Shown here piece after piece: positions 1 through 7,170 of a stretch of DNA of 61,199 bases (the first letter of the stretch is position 1; each line of letters opens with the position of its first letter). Source of the stretch: an uncultured Ruminococcus sp. (GTDB lineage Bacteria > Bacillota > Clostridia > Oscillospirales > Acutalibacteraceae); NCBI GenBank assembly GCA_902768825.1, contig CACXMR010000008.1:1-61199 (forward strand), given 5' to 3'. The translations under genes were made by a program, and so were the position numbers. The notes under the pieces are model-generated. The model made no database searches. It was not told the DNA's origin and saw only the letters and a list, made by a program, of their open reading frames with translations.

Positions 1-1
1 G

Positions 2-586
2 AGGAACGACATAGGCACCACAATGGAGGCTTATGCCAAGGCTCATCTGGGATGTGTTGACGTGGAAGGCGAGACCACTCAGCCCTTCGGCGGCGACGCC
101 CTCACAGTGAACGCTTATCTTGGCACGGACGGGGTAAAGCCTGTTCTTAATGTCTGCAAGGAAAAGGATAAGGGACTTTTCGTGCTTGTAAAGACCTCAA
201 ACCCCTCATCGGGCGAGCTTCAGGACAGGAAGCTTGACGATGATCTGACGATCTACCGCACCATGGGCAATATGTGCGAAAAATGGGGCGAGGAGCTTCC
301 GGGCAAATACGGCTATTCCGGTGTGGGAGCAGTAGTCGGCGCTACCTATCCGGAGCAGCTGGGCGAGCTGAGAAAGGCTCTGCCTCACACCTTCTTCCTT
401 GTGCCGGGCTACGGCGCTCAGGGCGGCGGTGCCAAGGGTCTGGGTGCTATTATCAATTCCTCCAGAGGCATCATGTGCGCCTGGAAGAAGGAAGAAGGTC
501 TTGACCCGAAGGACCATGCTCAGGCTGCAAGACGTGAGGCCATAAGAATGAGAGATGAGATAACGGCCCTTATCCCCATCAAATAA
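2..586 (+). CDS. pyrF: Orotidine 5'-phosphate decarboxylase, C-terminal part (gene begins before the window)
   Basis: This enzyme decarboxylates orotidine monophosphate to UMP, the last step of de novo pyrimidine synthesis in the cytosol. The reading frame is open from base 2 and begins with K/RNDIGTT, the conserved stretch just after the catalytic Asp-Lys-x-x-Asp region of the type 2 (about 300-residue) PyrF family. The match continues to the phosphate-binding end (VPGYGAQGGG, then INSSRGI). About 195 residues are present, so roughly the first third lies upstream of the window. The first in-window ATG (base 23) is internal and not a start. The next gene begins 15 bases after the stop, so the two are probably co-transcribed. 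Confidence 0.93.
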   Translation, partial: RNDIGTTMEAYAKAHLGCVDVEGETTQPFGGDALTVNAYLGTDGVKPVLNVCKEKDKGLFVLVKTSNPSSGELQDRKLDDDLTIYRTMGNMCEKWGEELPGKYGYSGVGAVVGATYPEQLGELRKALPHTFFLVPGYGAQGGGAKGLGAIINSSRGIMCAWKKEEGLDPKDHAQAARREAIRMRDEITALIPIK

Positions 587-601
587 GAAGGTGTAACAGC
601 T

Positions 602-1231
602 ATGACAGACATAAATGAACTTGCAGGCTACTGGGAAGTACGTGGGGTTATCGGCACCAGAATAGAGATAATCGGCAACCGGTTAACCGTTTTGTGGAGG
701 AGTGCGCCGAATCTGGAGACCACCTTTGAAACGGCCGAGGCTGAGGACGGCGGCACCGAGCTTATCCTGAAGGACAGGGGACTGAGAAACGGTTGTGTAG
801 GTGACGTTTATGCCACGGTGGAGCACCTTACCTACAAGGACGGAAGTCTTGTTTTTGCCAAGAAGTTTGAGATATCCGGTCCCTCCCAGGAGGTGCTTAC
901 AAAGACTCTCAATTCAAGATACGGGAATGTGACCATCAAGGACGAGCTTTTAGAGACGGTTCAGGGCAAGTGGGTGATGGAAAGAAACTCCGACATCTTC
1001 TTTAAGATAAGCGGCAACTGTCTGACCGTAGGTGATGACAGCTTTACTATCCGTGCGGCGGTTAATAACGATTATCGTCCCAAGGGCGAAGATTTTGCCA
1101 TTATCAACAGGGACCCGGCGAAGGAGGGAGTAGGCTATTACTATCAGATGCTCTGCTTCAAAGACGAGATCCGGGCGTACATACTTGTCTGTGATGTGGG
1201 TTTGCAGGAAATGAAATTCAAAAGAGCATAA
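602..1231 (+). CDS. Conserved hypothetical protein, apparently two repeated beta-rich halves
   Basis: I do not recognise this 209-residue protein. It has no signal peptide or membrane segment, so it is probably cytosolic. A ribosome site (AAGAAGGTG) lies 9 bases before the ATG. The two halves look alike: residues about 6-40 (GYWEVRG...RIEIIGNRLTVLW) and about 122-152 (GKWVMERN...FKISGNCLTVGDD) share a W, a short spacer, then a hydrophobic strand and a GN-LTV turn. That is a pattern of small lipocalin-like or beta-barrel domains. It follows pyrF closely and ends at a terminator hairpin, so it is the last gene of the pyr transcript. A role in pyrimidine metabolism is only an inference from position. 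Confidence 0.7.
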   Translation: MTDINELAGYWEVRGVIGTRIEIIGNRLTVLWRSAPNLETTFETAEAEDGGTELILKDRGLRNGCVGDVYATVEHLTYKDGSLVFAKKFEISGPSQEVLTKTLNSRYGNVTIKDELLETVQGKWVMERNSDIFFKISGNCLTVGDDSFTIRAAVNNDYRPKGEDFAIINRDPAKEGVGYYYQMLCFKDEIRAYILVCDVGLQEMKFKRA

Positions 1232-1233
1232 CG

Positions 1234-1273
1234 CAAAAAAACAGCCTGTCCTTTTTCGGGACGGGCTGTTTCT
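1234..1273. terminator. Bidirectional intrinsic terminator
   Basis: An 11-bp stem (1241-1251 with 1259-1269, one G-T pair) separates two convergent genes. On the minus strand it is followed by a run of seven T (1240-1234), so it is a strong terminator for the patatin gene. On the plus strand the T tract is short. Confidence 0.8.
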
Positions 1274-1297
1274 GTCGTATTGACCTTTTATGCTGTG

Positions 1298-2155
1298 TTA
1301 TTCGTTTACTGCAATGAAACGGTTTATCTCCGGCAAACGCTCCGTTGCGTCCTTTACTCCAAGATTGTATATCTCTTCAAGTATCTCCGGGTCTTTGCAG
1401 CTTCGCTTTATCTTTATGGGCTTTGAGGGCTGGATCACTATGGCCCTGCCTGCCTCCTGCTCACTGTAGCAAAGCTCTCGCTGTCGATTGTATACCTTTG
1501 GCCGGTCGATCATTGCCTGCACAAACTGGGGATACTTCTTGTATTTGTGCCTGAGATAAATCAGCGGAAAATCCGGCTTGTCTTTTTTCACATACTCCTT
1601 GTCCCGGGTCAGCACTACTATGTTCCGGGTTATGCCGTCACTTATCGCTTTGTCTATGGGTATCGGTGATGCTACTCCGCCGTCGAGCAGCTTCATGCCT
1701 TTGTACTCCACTATGTTCGATACTACCGGCAGCGACGCCGTGGCAACAAGCGGGGTCAGATCCTTTGACAGCCCCTTGTTATCAATAAACACGGCTTCTC
1801 CTGTCTCTACATTCGTAGAACATAAAAACAGTTTCATGGTGGTGCGGTCAAATTCTTCATAGTCAAAGGGAATAAGCTTGTCTGCTATCTCTCCAAAAAT
1901 GAAATCATATCCAAACATACAGCCGGTTTTCATCAGGTTTCTGAGACTGCAATAGCGCTTGTCGGCAGCATATTCTGTGTATATCCTGAAATTGCGCTTT
2001 ATCTGCTTTGACAGATAGGACATGGCATTGCATCCCCCTGCTGATACAGCATAGGTCACAGGTATATATATATCGTTCCGGCACAGAACATCGAGAACCC
2101 CTGCAGAGTAAGCCCCTCGGTTTCCCCCTCCTTCAAGTACAAGACCTATGCACAT
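1298..2155 (-). CDS. Patatin-like phospholipase family protein
   Basis: A 285-residue patatin-type acyl hydrolase, the group related to E. coli YjjU, expected to deacylate lipids or phospholipids at the membrane or in the cytosol. The oxyanion glycine loop is LEGGGNRGAYSAG (residues 8-20). The nucleophile serine is S38 in AVSAG. The catalytic aspartate is D158 in LLDGG. Upstream in-frame codons extend to base 2317, but the start at 2155 is chosen because AAGGAG lies 9 bases before it and the family homology begins there. The elbow normally reads G-x-S-x-G, while here the first glycine is alanine. The gene is monocistronic and ends at the hairpin shared with the facing gene. Confidence 0.85.
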   Translation of the reverse strand: MCIGLVLEGGGNRGAYSAGVLDVLCRNDIYIPVTYAVSAGGCNAMSYLSKQIKRNFRIYTEYAADKRYCSLRNLMKTGCMFGYDFIFGEIADKLIPFDYEEFDRTTMKLFLCSTNVETGEAVFIDNKGLSKDLTPLVATASLPVVSNIVEYKGMKLLDGGVASPIPIDKAISDGITRNIVVLTRDKEYVKKDKPDFPLIYLRHKYKKYPQFVQAMIDRPKVYNRQRELCYSEQEAGRAIVIQPSKPIKIKRSCKDPEILEEIYNLGVKDATERLPEINRFIAVNE

Positions 2156-2326
2156 GGAAAGACCGCTCCTTTCTGTCTGTATTGCTGCTGCTCTTTCAAC
2201 CAACTGCAATATATAGTATATTATTTTTTTTTCTGCTATTCTTAAACAATTCTTTAATAAACATATAATTCTTTGTGAAAGATTTCTTAATTGTTCTGTT
2301 TTTGTTAATATATACAATTATTCCCC

Positions 2327-2355
2327 TTGCAAAACCGGAAAGAATGTGCTACAAT
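2327..2355 (+). promoter_or_regulatory. Sigma-A type promoter of the hydrogenase maturation operon
   Basis: TTGCAA (2327-2332) and TACAAT (2350-2355) are separated by exactly 17 bases. Transcription should begin near 2362, giving a leader of about 185 nucleotides before the first gene. Confidence 0.7.
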
Positions 2356-2361
2356 AACTGA

Positions 2362-2546
2362 AACAGCGGCTCTGTCAGGCAAGCTTTGTGCTGCCGGCTC
2401 AGCCCGTGACAAATAAATAATCATGTTTTCTGACACAAAAGGCATTTGCGGCCTGATGAGGAAGGGTAAGACAAGGTGTAATCGGCGTGCCCTTTTTCGG
2501 GTGCGCTTTTTTGTTGGCAAACACAACGCAAACGGAGGAAAGACAA
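2362..2546 (+). promoter_or_regulatory. Unclassified leader RNA with intrinsic terminator before the hyd genes
   Basis: The leader is long and carries several short complementary segments (for example GGCA...TGCC near 2374-2392). It ends in a terminator-like hairpin: GCGTGCCC (2485-2492) pairs with GGGTGCGC (2499-2506), followed by six T (2507-2512), all upstream of the ribosome site of the gene at 2547. A terminator placed between promoter and first gene is the usual design of a riboswitch or attenuator. I compared it by eye with remembered SAM, TPP, cobalamin, FMN, Moco and Ni/Co consensus sequences and did not find a match. Confidence 0.45.
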
Positions 2547-2792
2547 ATGGAAGAAAAAGTATCAATTATCGGCATTATCGTGGAAAATGTGGATTCTACC
2601 GACAAGCTCAATGCGCTGCTGCATGAATACGGCAGCTGCATCATCGGCAGAATGGGCATACCATATCCGAAAAAGAATGTCAACATCATCAGCATCGCTC
2701 TGGACGCTCCGATGGATGTTATCAATTCCCTGACTGGAAAAATCGGACAGCTTGACGGCATCAGCTCCAAGGTGGTCTGTTCCAAGAACTGA
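2547..2792 (+). CDS. TM1266-type iron-only hydrogenase system regulator
   Basis: An 81-residue ferredoxin-fold (ACT/NikR-C-like) protein of the family annotated as iron-only hydrogenase system putative regulator, which is typically linked to hydE/hydF/hydG. The sequence begins with KVSIIGIIVEN and contains the family segment RMGIPYPKKNVNIISIALDAP. The start at 2547 is preceded by GGAGGAAAG; in-frame codons further upstream overlap the terminator hairpin and are rejected. It lies 9 bases before hydE, so it is translated from the same message. No DNA-binding motif is visible, and its molecular role in the family is not well established. Confidence 0.85.
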   Translation: MEEKVSIIGIIVENVDSTDKLNALLHEYGSCIIGRMGIPYPKKNVNIISIALDAPMDVINSLTGKIGQLDGISSKVVCSKN

Positions 2793-2801
2793 TAAAGGAC
2801 T

Positions 2802-3878
2802 ATGACAGAACTGATAGAAAAACTTGAAAAACAAAGCTGTCTTACCAGAGACGAATATGTGGCTCTGATAGGCGGCCGTACCCCGGAGCTTGGGGAACTG
2901 CTATTTGAAAAGGCCCGGTGCATACGACGGAAGTATTACGGCAATGATGTGTATATCCGGGGGCTGATAGAATTTACCAGCTATTGCAAAAATGACTGCC
3001 TTTACTGCGGTCTGCGGCGCAGCAACAGGAATGCAGAGCGTTACAGACTCACTAAGGACGAGATACTCTCCTGCTGCAAAAACGGCTATGAGCTGGGCTT
3101 TCGCACCTTTGTGCTGCAGGGGGGAGAGGACCCGTATTTTACCTGCGAAAGGCTTGTGGATATAATAAAAGCTATAAAGTCAGAGTATCCTGACTGTGCG
3201 CTGACTCTTTCGGTGGGTGAAAAAAGCTTTGAGGAGTATAAGGCATATTACGATGCCGGAGCCGACAGATATCTGCTGAGGCATGAGACCGCCGATGAAG
3301 GCCATTACAGCCTGCTGCACCCGGAGGAAATGTCTGCGGAGAACCGCAAGCGCTGTCTTCGTGACCTTAAAAGCATAGGCTTTCAGGTGGGCTGCGGCTT
3401 TATGGTGGGTTCGCCGTGGCAGACTGTGGAAAACTTAGCGGATGATATGCTGTTCATCAAAGAGCTTCAGCCCCAGATGGTGGGCATAGGCCCCTTTATA
3501 CCTCAGCACGACACCCCCTTTGGAGATAAAAAGGCTGGCACTTTAGAGCTTACGCTGTTTATGCTGGGGCTTATACGTCTGACCTTGCCCAGCGTACTGT
3601 TGCCGGCGACTACGGCTCTCGGTACCATTGACCCAAGGGGCAGGGAGCTTGGTATTCTTTCCGGTGCAAATGTCGTAATGCCAAACCTGTCTCCCAGAGA
3701 AGTGCGGGACAAATACCTGCTTTATGACAACAAGATCTGCACAGGCGACGAGGCCGCCGAATGCAGGAATTGTATGCAGATGAGAATGAAGTCCATAGGC
3801 TATGACGTAGTGGTCAGCCGTGGAGATCATACAAATACAGAATACAGAAAGAGGAATGAAAATGACTTACGATCCTAA
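2802..3878 (+). CDS. hydE: [FeFe] hydrogenase H-cluster radical SAM maturase HydE
   Basis: HydE is a cytosolic radical S-adenosylmethionine enzyme needed to assemble the two-iron subcluster of [FeFe] hydrogenase. The [4Fe-4S] cluster motif CxxxCxxC is C62, C66 and C69 (SYCKNDCLYCG), followed by a TIM-barrel with the GGEDP element (residues about 107-111) that contacts SAM. The length of 358 residues is normal for the family. The stop codon overlaps the start of hydG by 17 bases, a sign of translational coupling. The order regulator-hydE-hydG-hydF is a complete maturation set, but no hydrogenase structural gene (hydA) is present in this window. Confidence 0.95.
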   Translation: MTELIEKLEKQSCLTRDEYVALIGGRTPELGELLFEKARCIRRKYYGNDVYIRGLIEFTSYCKNDCLYCGLRRSNRNAERYRLTKDEILSCCKNGYELGFRTFVLQGGEDPYFTCERLVDIIKAIKSEYPDCALTLSVGEKSFEEYKAYYDAGADRYLLRHETADEGHYSLLHPEEMSAENRKRCLRDLKSIGFQVGCGFMVGSPWQTVENLADDMLFIKELQPQMVGIGPFIPQHDTPFGDKKAGTLELTLFMLGLIRLTLPSVLLPATTALGTIDPRGRELGILSGANVVMPNLSPREVRDKYLLYDNKICTGDEAAECRNCMQMRMKSIGYDVVVSRGDHTNTEYRKRNENDLRS

Positions 3879-5316
3879 ATCGCTTAAAGCGGAGGAATTT
3901 ATCAATCACGAGGAGATACTGGCTACCCTCGAATATGCCGAGCAGAACAAGCACAACCGTGAGCTTATAGAGGAGATACTTGCCAAAGCCGCTCCAAAGA
4001 AGACCGGCAGAGGAGTAGAGTGTGCAGGTCTTAGCCACAGGGAGGCAAGCGTACTTCTGGCCTGCGATATACCCGAGATGACCGAGAAGATGTATGCCCT
4101 TGCCAGACAGATAAAAGAAGCCTTTTACGGCAACCGCATAGTAATGTTTGCACCCCTCTATCTTTCCAACTACTGTGTAAACAAGTGCGTGTACTGTCCT
4201 TATCACTATCAGAACAAGGACATTCCCCGCAAGAAGCTGACCCAGGAAGAGGTAAAGCAGGAGGTAATAGCCCTGCAGGATATGGGTCACAAGCGCCTTG
4301 CCATAGAGAGCGGCGAGGACCCGGTGAACAATCCTATCGAGTACATTCTTGACTGCATAAAGACCATCTACAGCGTTCAGCACAAAAACGGCGCCATCAG
4401 GCGTGTAAACGTAAATATTGCCGCCACTACCGTCGAGAACTACAAAAAGCTCAAGGACGCAGGTATCGGCACATACATTCTCTTCCAGGAGACCTACCAC
4501 AAGGAGAGCTATGAAAAGCTTCATCCCGCCGGACCCAAGCACAACTACGCTTACCATACCGAAGCTATGGACAGAGCCATGGAGGGCGGCATTGACGATG
4601 TGGGTCTGGGTGTACTCTTTGGCCTGGAGCTTTACAAGTATGAGTTTGCAGGCATACTCATGCACGCAGAGCATCTTGAGGCAGTGCACGGTGTTGGCCC
4701 CCATACCATTAGCGTACCCAGAATTAAGCGTGCCGCAGACATTGACCCTTCTGTGTTTGACAACGGCATTGACGATGATACCTTTGCAAAGATAATAGCC
4801 TGCATCAGGATAGCAGTGCCCTATACCGGCATGATAATCTCCACCAGAGAGAGCGAGGAGTGCAGGGCAAAGGTCATGGGTCTGGGCATATCTCAGATAT
4901 CCGGCGGATCAAGAACATCAGTCGGCGGCTATGCAGGTTATTCCTCAGAGGAGAGACCCCACGACACGGAGCAGTTTGACGTATCGGATCAGCGTTCTCT
5001 GGATGAGGTGGTTTGCTGGCTTATGGAGAAGGGCTACATTCCGTCTTTCTGCACTGCCTGCTACCGTGAGGGCAGAACCGGCGACCGTTTTATGGCTCTG
5101 TGCAAAGTCGGCCAGATACAGAACTGCTGTCATCCAAATGCTCTTATGACCCTGCAGGAGTTCCTCACGGACTATGCGTCCCCCAAGACAAAGCAGATCG
5201 GCGAGGAGCTTATTGCCAGAGAGATCCTTAACGTGCCCGATCCCAAACGCCGTGAAAAGGCAATGAACTATCTTGAGGAAATAAAAACCGTAGGCAAGAG
5301 AGACTTCCGCTTCTGA
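3862..5316 (+). CDS. hydG: [FeFe] hydrogenase H-cluster radical SAM maturase HydG
   Basis: HydG cleaves tyrosine to p-cresol and a dehydroglycine fragment that yields the CO and CN- ligands of the H-cluster. The SAM-cluster motif CxxxCxxC is C105, C109 and C112 (NYCVNKCVYC). The second cluster, which binds the dangler iron, uses the C-terminal CX2CX22C pattern at C397, C400 and C423. All key residues are present, and at 484 residues the protein is of usual size. The start at 3862 follows an AGAGG site; two earlier in-frame codons lie inside hydE and lack such a site. A 275-base spacer containing a dispersed repeat separates it from hydF. Confidence 0.95.
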   Translation: MTYDPKSLKAEEFINHEEILATLEYAEQNKHNRELIEEILAKAAPKKTGRGVECAGLSHREASVLLACDIPEMTEKMYALARQIKEAFYGNRIVMFAPLYLSNYCVNKCVYCPYHYQNKDIPRKKLTQEEVKQEVIALQDMGHKRLAIESGEDPVNNPIEYILDCIKTIYSVQHKNGAIRRVNVNIAATTVENYKKLKDAGIGTYILFQETYHKESYEKLHPAGPKHNYAYHTEAMDRAMEGGIDDVGLGVLFGLELYKYEFAGILMHAEHLEAVHGVGPHTISVPRIKRAADIDPSVFDNGIDDDTFAKIIACIRIAVPYTGMIISTRESEECRAKVMGLGISQISGGSRTSVGGYAGYSSEERPHDTEQFDVSDQRSLDEVVCWLMEKGYIPSFCTACYREGRTGDRFMALCKVGQIQNCCHPNALMTLQEFLTDYASPKTKQIGEELIAREILNVPDPKRREKAMNYLEEIKTVGKRDFRF

Positions 5317-5354
5317 GTCAGTGGGCTTTCAAGTGAAAGTCCCGCCCTCATTGA

Positions 5355-5386
5355 GGGGGGATGTCGGCTTTGCTGACATGGGGAGT
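5355..5386 (+). terminator. Possible weak terminator or processing hairpin after hydG
   Basis: ATGTCGGC (5361-5368) pairs with GCTGACAT (5372-5379) as an 8-bp stem with one G-T pair and a three-base loop. The following bases are GGGGAGTTTTA, a poor T tract, so partial termination or RNA processing between hydG and hydF is more likely than full termination. Confidence 0.35.
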
Positions 5387-5416
5387 TTTACCCGCAGACC
5401 ATGGGTTGGCACTGAC

Positions 5417-5572
5417 AAATAATTTTGCCTGATTCTTGCCGGAATCAGGCGTGTGCCTTGATAAGTTGGAGGACTTTGTCCTCCAAACCTCCTACAAGGG
5501 ACGCTGTTCCTTGACCCTGCAAGCTTTTGAAAAGCTTGAGCAAAACTTTTCTGTTGTCGTTTTTGGGAAATA
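5417..5572 (+). repeat. Dispersed mosaic repeat, copy 1 (between hydG and hydF)
   Basis: This contains three hairpins in a row followed by a core. The hairpins are CCTGATTC/GAATCAGG (5428-5449), TTGGAGGAC/GTCCTCCAA (5466-5486) and CAAGG...CCTTG (5495-5513). The core is CTGCAAGCTTTTGAAAAGC then TTGAGCAAAACTTTT. The first hairpin and the core recur near 53836-53960, and the core recurs near 9191-9230 and, inverted, near 61130-61170. It inserts in the hyd operon without breaking a gene. A reading frame through it would extend hydF upstream, but that extension is repeat sequence. Confidence 0.75.
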
Positions 5573-5591
5573 TATATTAACAGGTGATATT

Positions 5592-6794
5592 ATGAGTCTG
5601 AATGCAACGCCATCGGCGGACAGGATACACATAGCGTTCTTCGGAAAGAGAAATGCGGGCAAGTCCAGCGTGGTCAATGCCGTTACGGGTCAGAACCTCG
5701 CGATAGTTTCTGATGTGCTTGGAACTACCACCGACCCGGTGCTTAAAGCTATGGAGCTGCTGCCCATGGGTCCGGTGGTGATAATAGATACTCCCGGCAT
5801 CGACGACGAGGGCGAGCTGGGAGCTTTGAGAGTGAAAAAGAGCTATCAGGTGCTCAATAAAACCGATGTGGCAGTGCTGATAGTAGACGCATCTGCAGGT
5901 GTTTCGCCTGAGGATGAAAGACTTATCGAACGCTTCCGGCAAAAGAATATACCCTATATCATCGCTTACAATAAAAGCGACCTTGCAAGCGTTGAAGTCG
6001 CCGGCAGCAATGAAATATCCGTAAGCGCCGCCACCGGGGAGAATATCAATAAACTGAAGGATATGATAGCAGGGCTTTCCAAGGGTACACAGAGCGACAG
6101 GCATATAGTGTCTGATATGCTGTCAGAGGGCGATATAGTGGTGCTGGTGGTGCCTATAGACGCAGCAGCACCAAAGGGAAGGCTTATACTGCCCCAGCAG
6201 CAGACTATCAGGGATATCATAGACGCCCACTGCATGAGCATAGTCACTCAGCCTGAGGAACTGCCTGCGGTGCTGGCTTCATTAAATAAAAAGCCTCGTA
6301 TGGTCATAACCGACAGTCAGGCCTTTGCTCAGGTGAGCAGGCTTACTCCTGAGAATGTGACGCTGACATCCTTCTCCATACTCTTTGCAAATTACAAGGG
6401 CAATCTGAAGCTTGCAGCGGCAGGAGTTACGGCTCTGGACAGACTGCAGGACGGCGACAGGGTGCTTATTTCCGAGGGCTGCACCCACCACCGCCAGTGC
6501 GATGACATAGGCACAGTGAAGCTGCCAAGGCTGATAAAAAAATATACAGGCAAGGACATCAGCTTTGAGTGGACCTCAGGCACGGAATTTGCAGAGGGTC
6601 TCAAAAAGTACAGCATGGTCATTCACTGCGGCGGCTGTATGCTTAACGAGCGTGAAATGAAATACCGCCTGAAATGCGCAGAGGATGAGGACGTGCCTAT
6701 AACCAACTACGGCACAGCCATAGCCTATATGAACGGTATACTCAGACGCAGTCTGGCGCCCTTTCCTGAAATACAGAAACTGCTGGATAATTGA
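5592..6794 (+). CDS. hydF: [FeFe] hydrogenase H-cluster maturation GTPase HydF
   Basis: HydF is the scaffold GTPase on which the two-iron precursor is built before transfer to the hydrogenase. The N-terminal GTPase domain has its P-loop GKRNAGKSS at residues 18-26, a DTPG switch and NKSD. The C-terminal iron-sulphur site is C297-x-H299-x46-C346-x2-C349, the family pattern. The start at 5592 follows AGGTGAT. Codons open further upstream to 5436, but that part is the dispersed repeat and shows no similarity to HydF, so it is excluded. The 400-residue length matches the family. It is the last gene of the maturation unit. Confidence 0.94.
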   Translation: MSLNATPSADRIHIAFFGKRNAGKSSVVNAVTGQNLAIVSDVLGTTTDPVLKAMELLPMGPVVIIDTPGIDDEGELGALRVKKSYQVLNKTDVAVLIVDASAGVSPEDERLIERFRQKNIPYIIAYNKSDLASVEVAGSNEISVSAATGENINKLKDMIAGLSKGTQSDRHIVSDMLSEGDIVVLVVPIDAAAPKGRLILPQQQTIRDIIDAHCMSIVTQPEELPAVLASLNKKPRMVITDSQAFAQVSRLTPENVTLTSFSILFANYKGNLKLAAAGVTALDRLQDGDRVLISEGCTHHRQCDDIGTVKLPRLIKKYTGKDISFEWTSGTEFAEGLKKYSMVIHCGGCMLNEREMKYRLKCAEDEDVPITNYGTAIAYMNGILRRSLAPFPEIQKLLDN

Positions 6795-6807
6795 CAGAAA
6801 AAAGTAT

Positions 6808-6836
6808 TTGACAATAATAACAATCAGTGATATGAT
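6808..6836 (+). promoter_or_regulatory. Promoter of the thrS T-box transcript
   Basis: TTGACA (6808-6813), a 17-base spacer and TATGAT (6831-6836) lie 14 bases after the hydF stop. Transcription should begin near 6843, just before the T-box leader. Confidence 0.75.
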
Positions 6837-6844
6837 ATATTGCA

Positions 6845-7116
6845 TAAGGAAAGTGCATTGAAAAGGACCCGCTTCCTCAGGGTCGCAGCCAGAGAACGGC
6901 AGTCATGGGCTGAAAGCTGCCGTATGTGCAGAGGAATCGGCACCGCCTTGGAGCAATCGGCGAGGGAGTTTTCCGTAAGCCGTATCGTAGGCCTGCGTTA
7001 AGGGCATGAGTTTATCTCGCTGAGATGGCGGCGCTTTGCCGTCAAGCAGGGTGGAACCGTGGAGCATCAAGCTTCGCCCCTGAGCTGTTGGACAGCTTTG
7101 GGGCGGGCTTTTTTGT
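6845..7116 (+). ncRNA. T-box leader controlling thrS
   Basis: The conserved T-box sequence AGGGTGGAACCGTGG is at 7048-7062. The AGAGA element at the base of stem I is at 6891-6895. The likely specifier codon is ACC (6942-6944), which reads threonine and fits the downstream gene. The terminator pairs CGCCCC (7075-7080) with GGGGCG (7100-7105) and runs into TTTTTT (7109-7114). Known T-box logic is that uncharged tRNA-Thr binds the specifier and the T-box, favours the antiterminator, and lets thrS be transcribed when threonine is short. Confidence 0.93.
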
Positions 7117-7170
7117 TTGCAGAGATACTTTTCGATGAAAGCCGAAATAAAGCAAAAGGAGGAAATTACA

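Noticed and set aside
3814-4704. 296-codon open frame on the minus strand
   Set aside because: Antisense shadow of hydG.
5436-5591. N-terminal extension of hydF by about 52 codons
   Set aside because: The stretch is the dispersed repeat, with no HydF similarity; a ribosome site and the conserved N-terminus begin at 5592.
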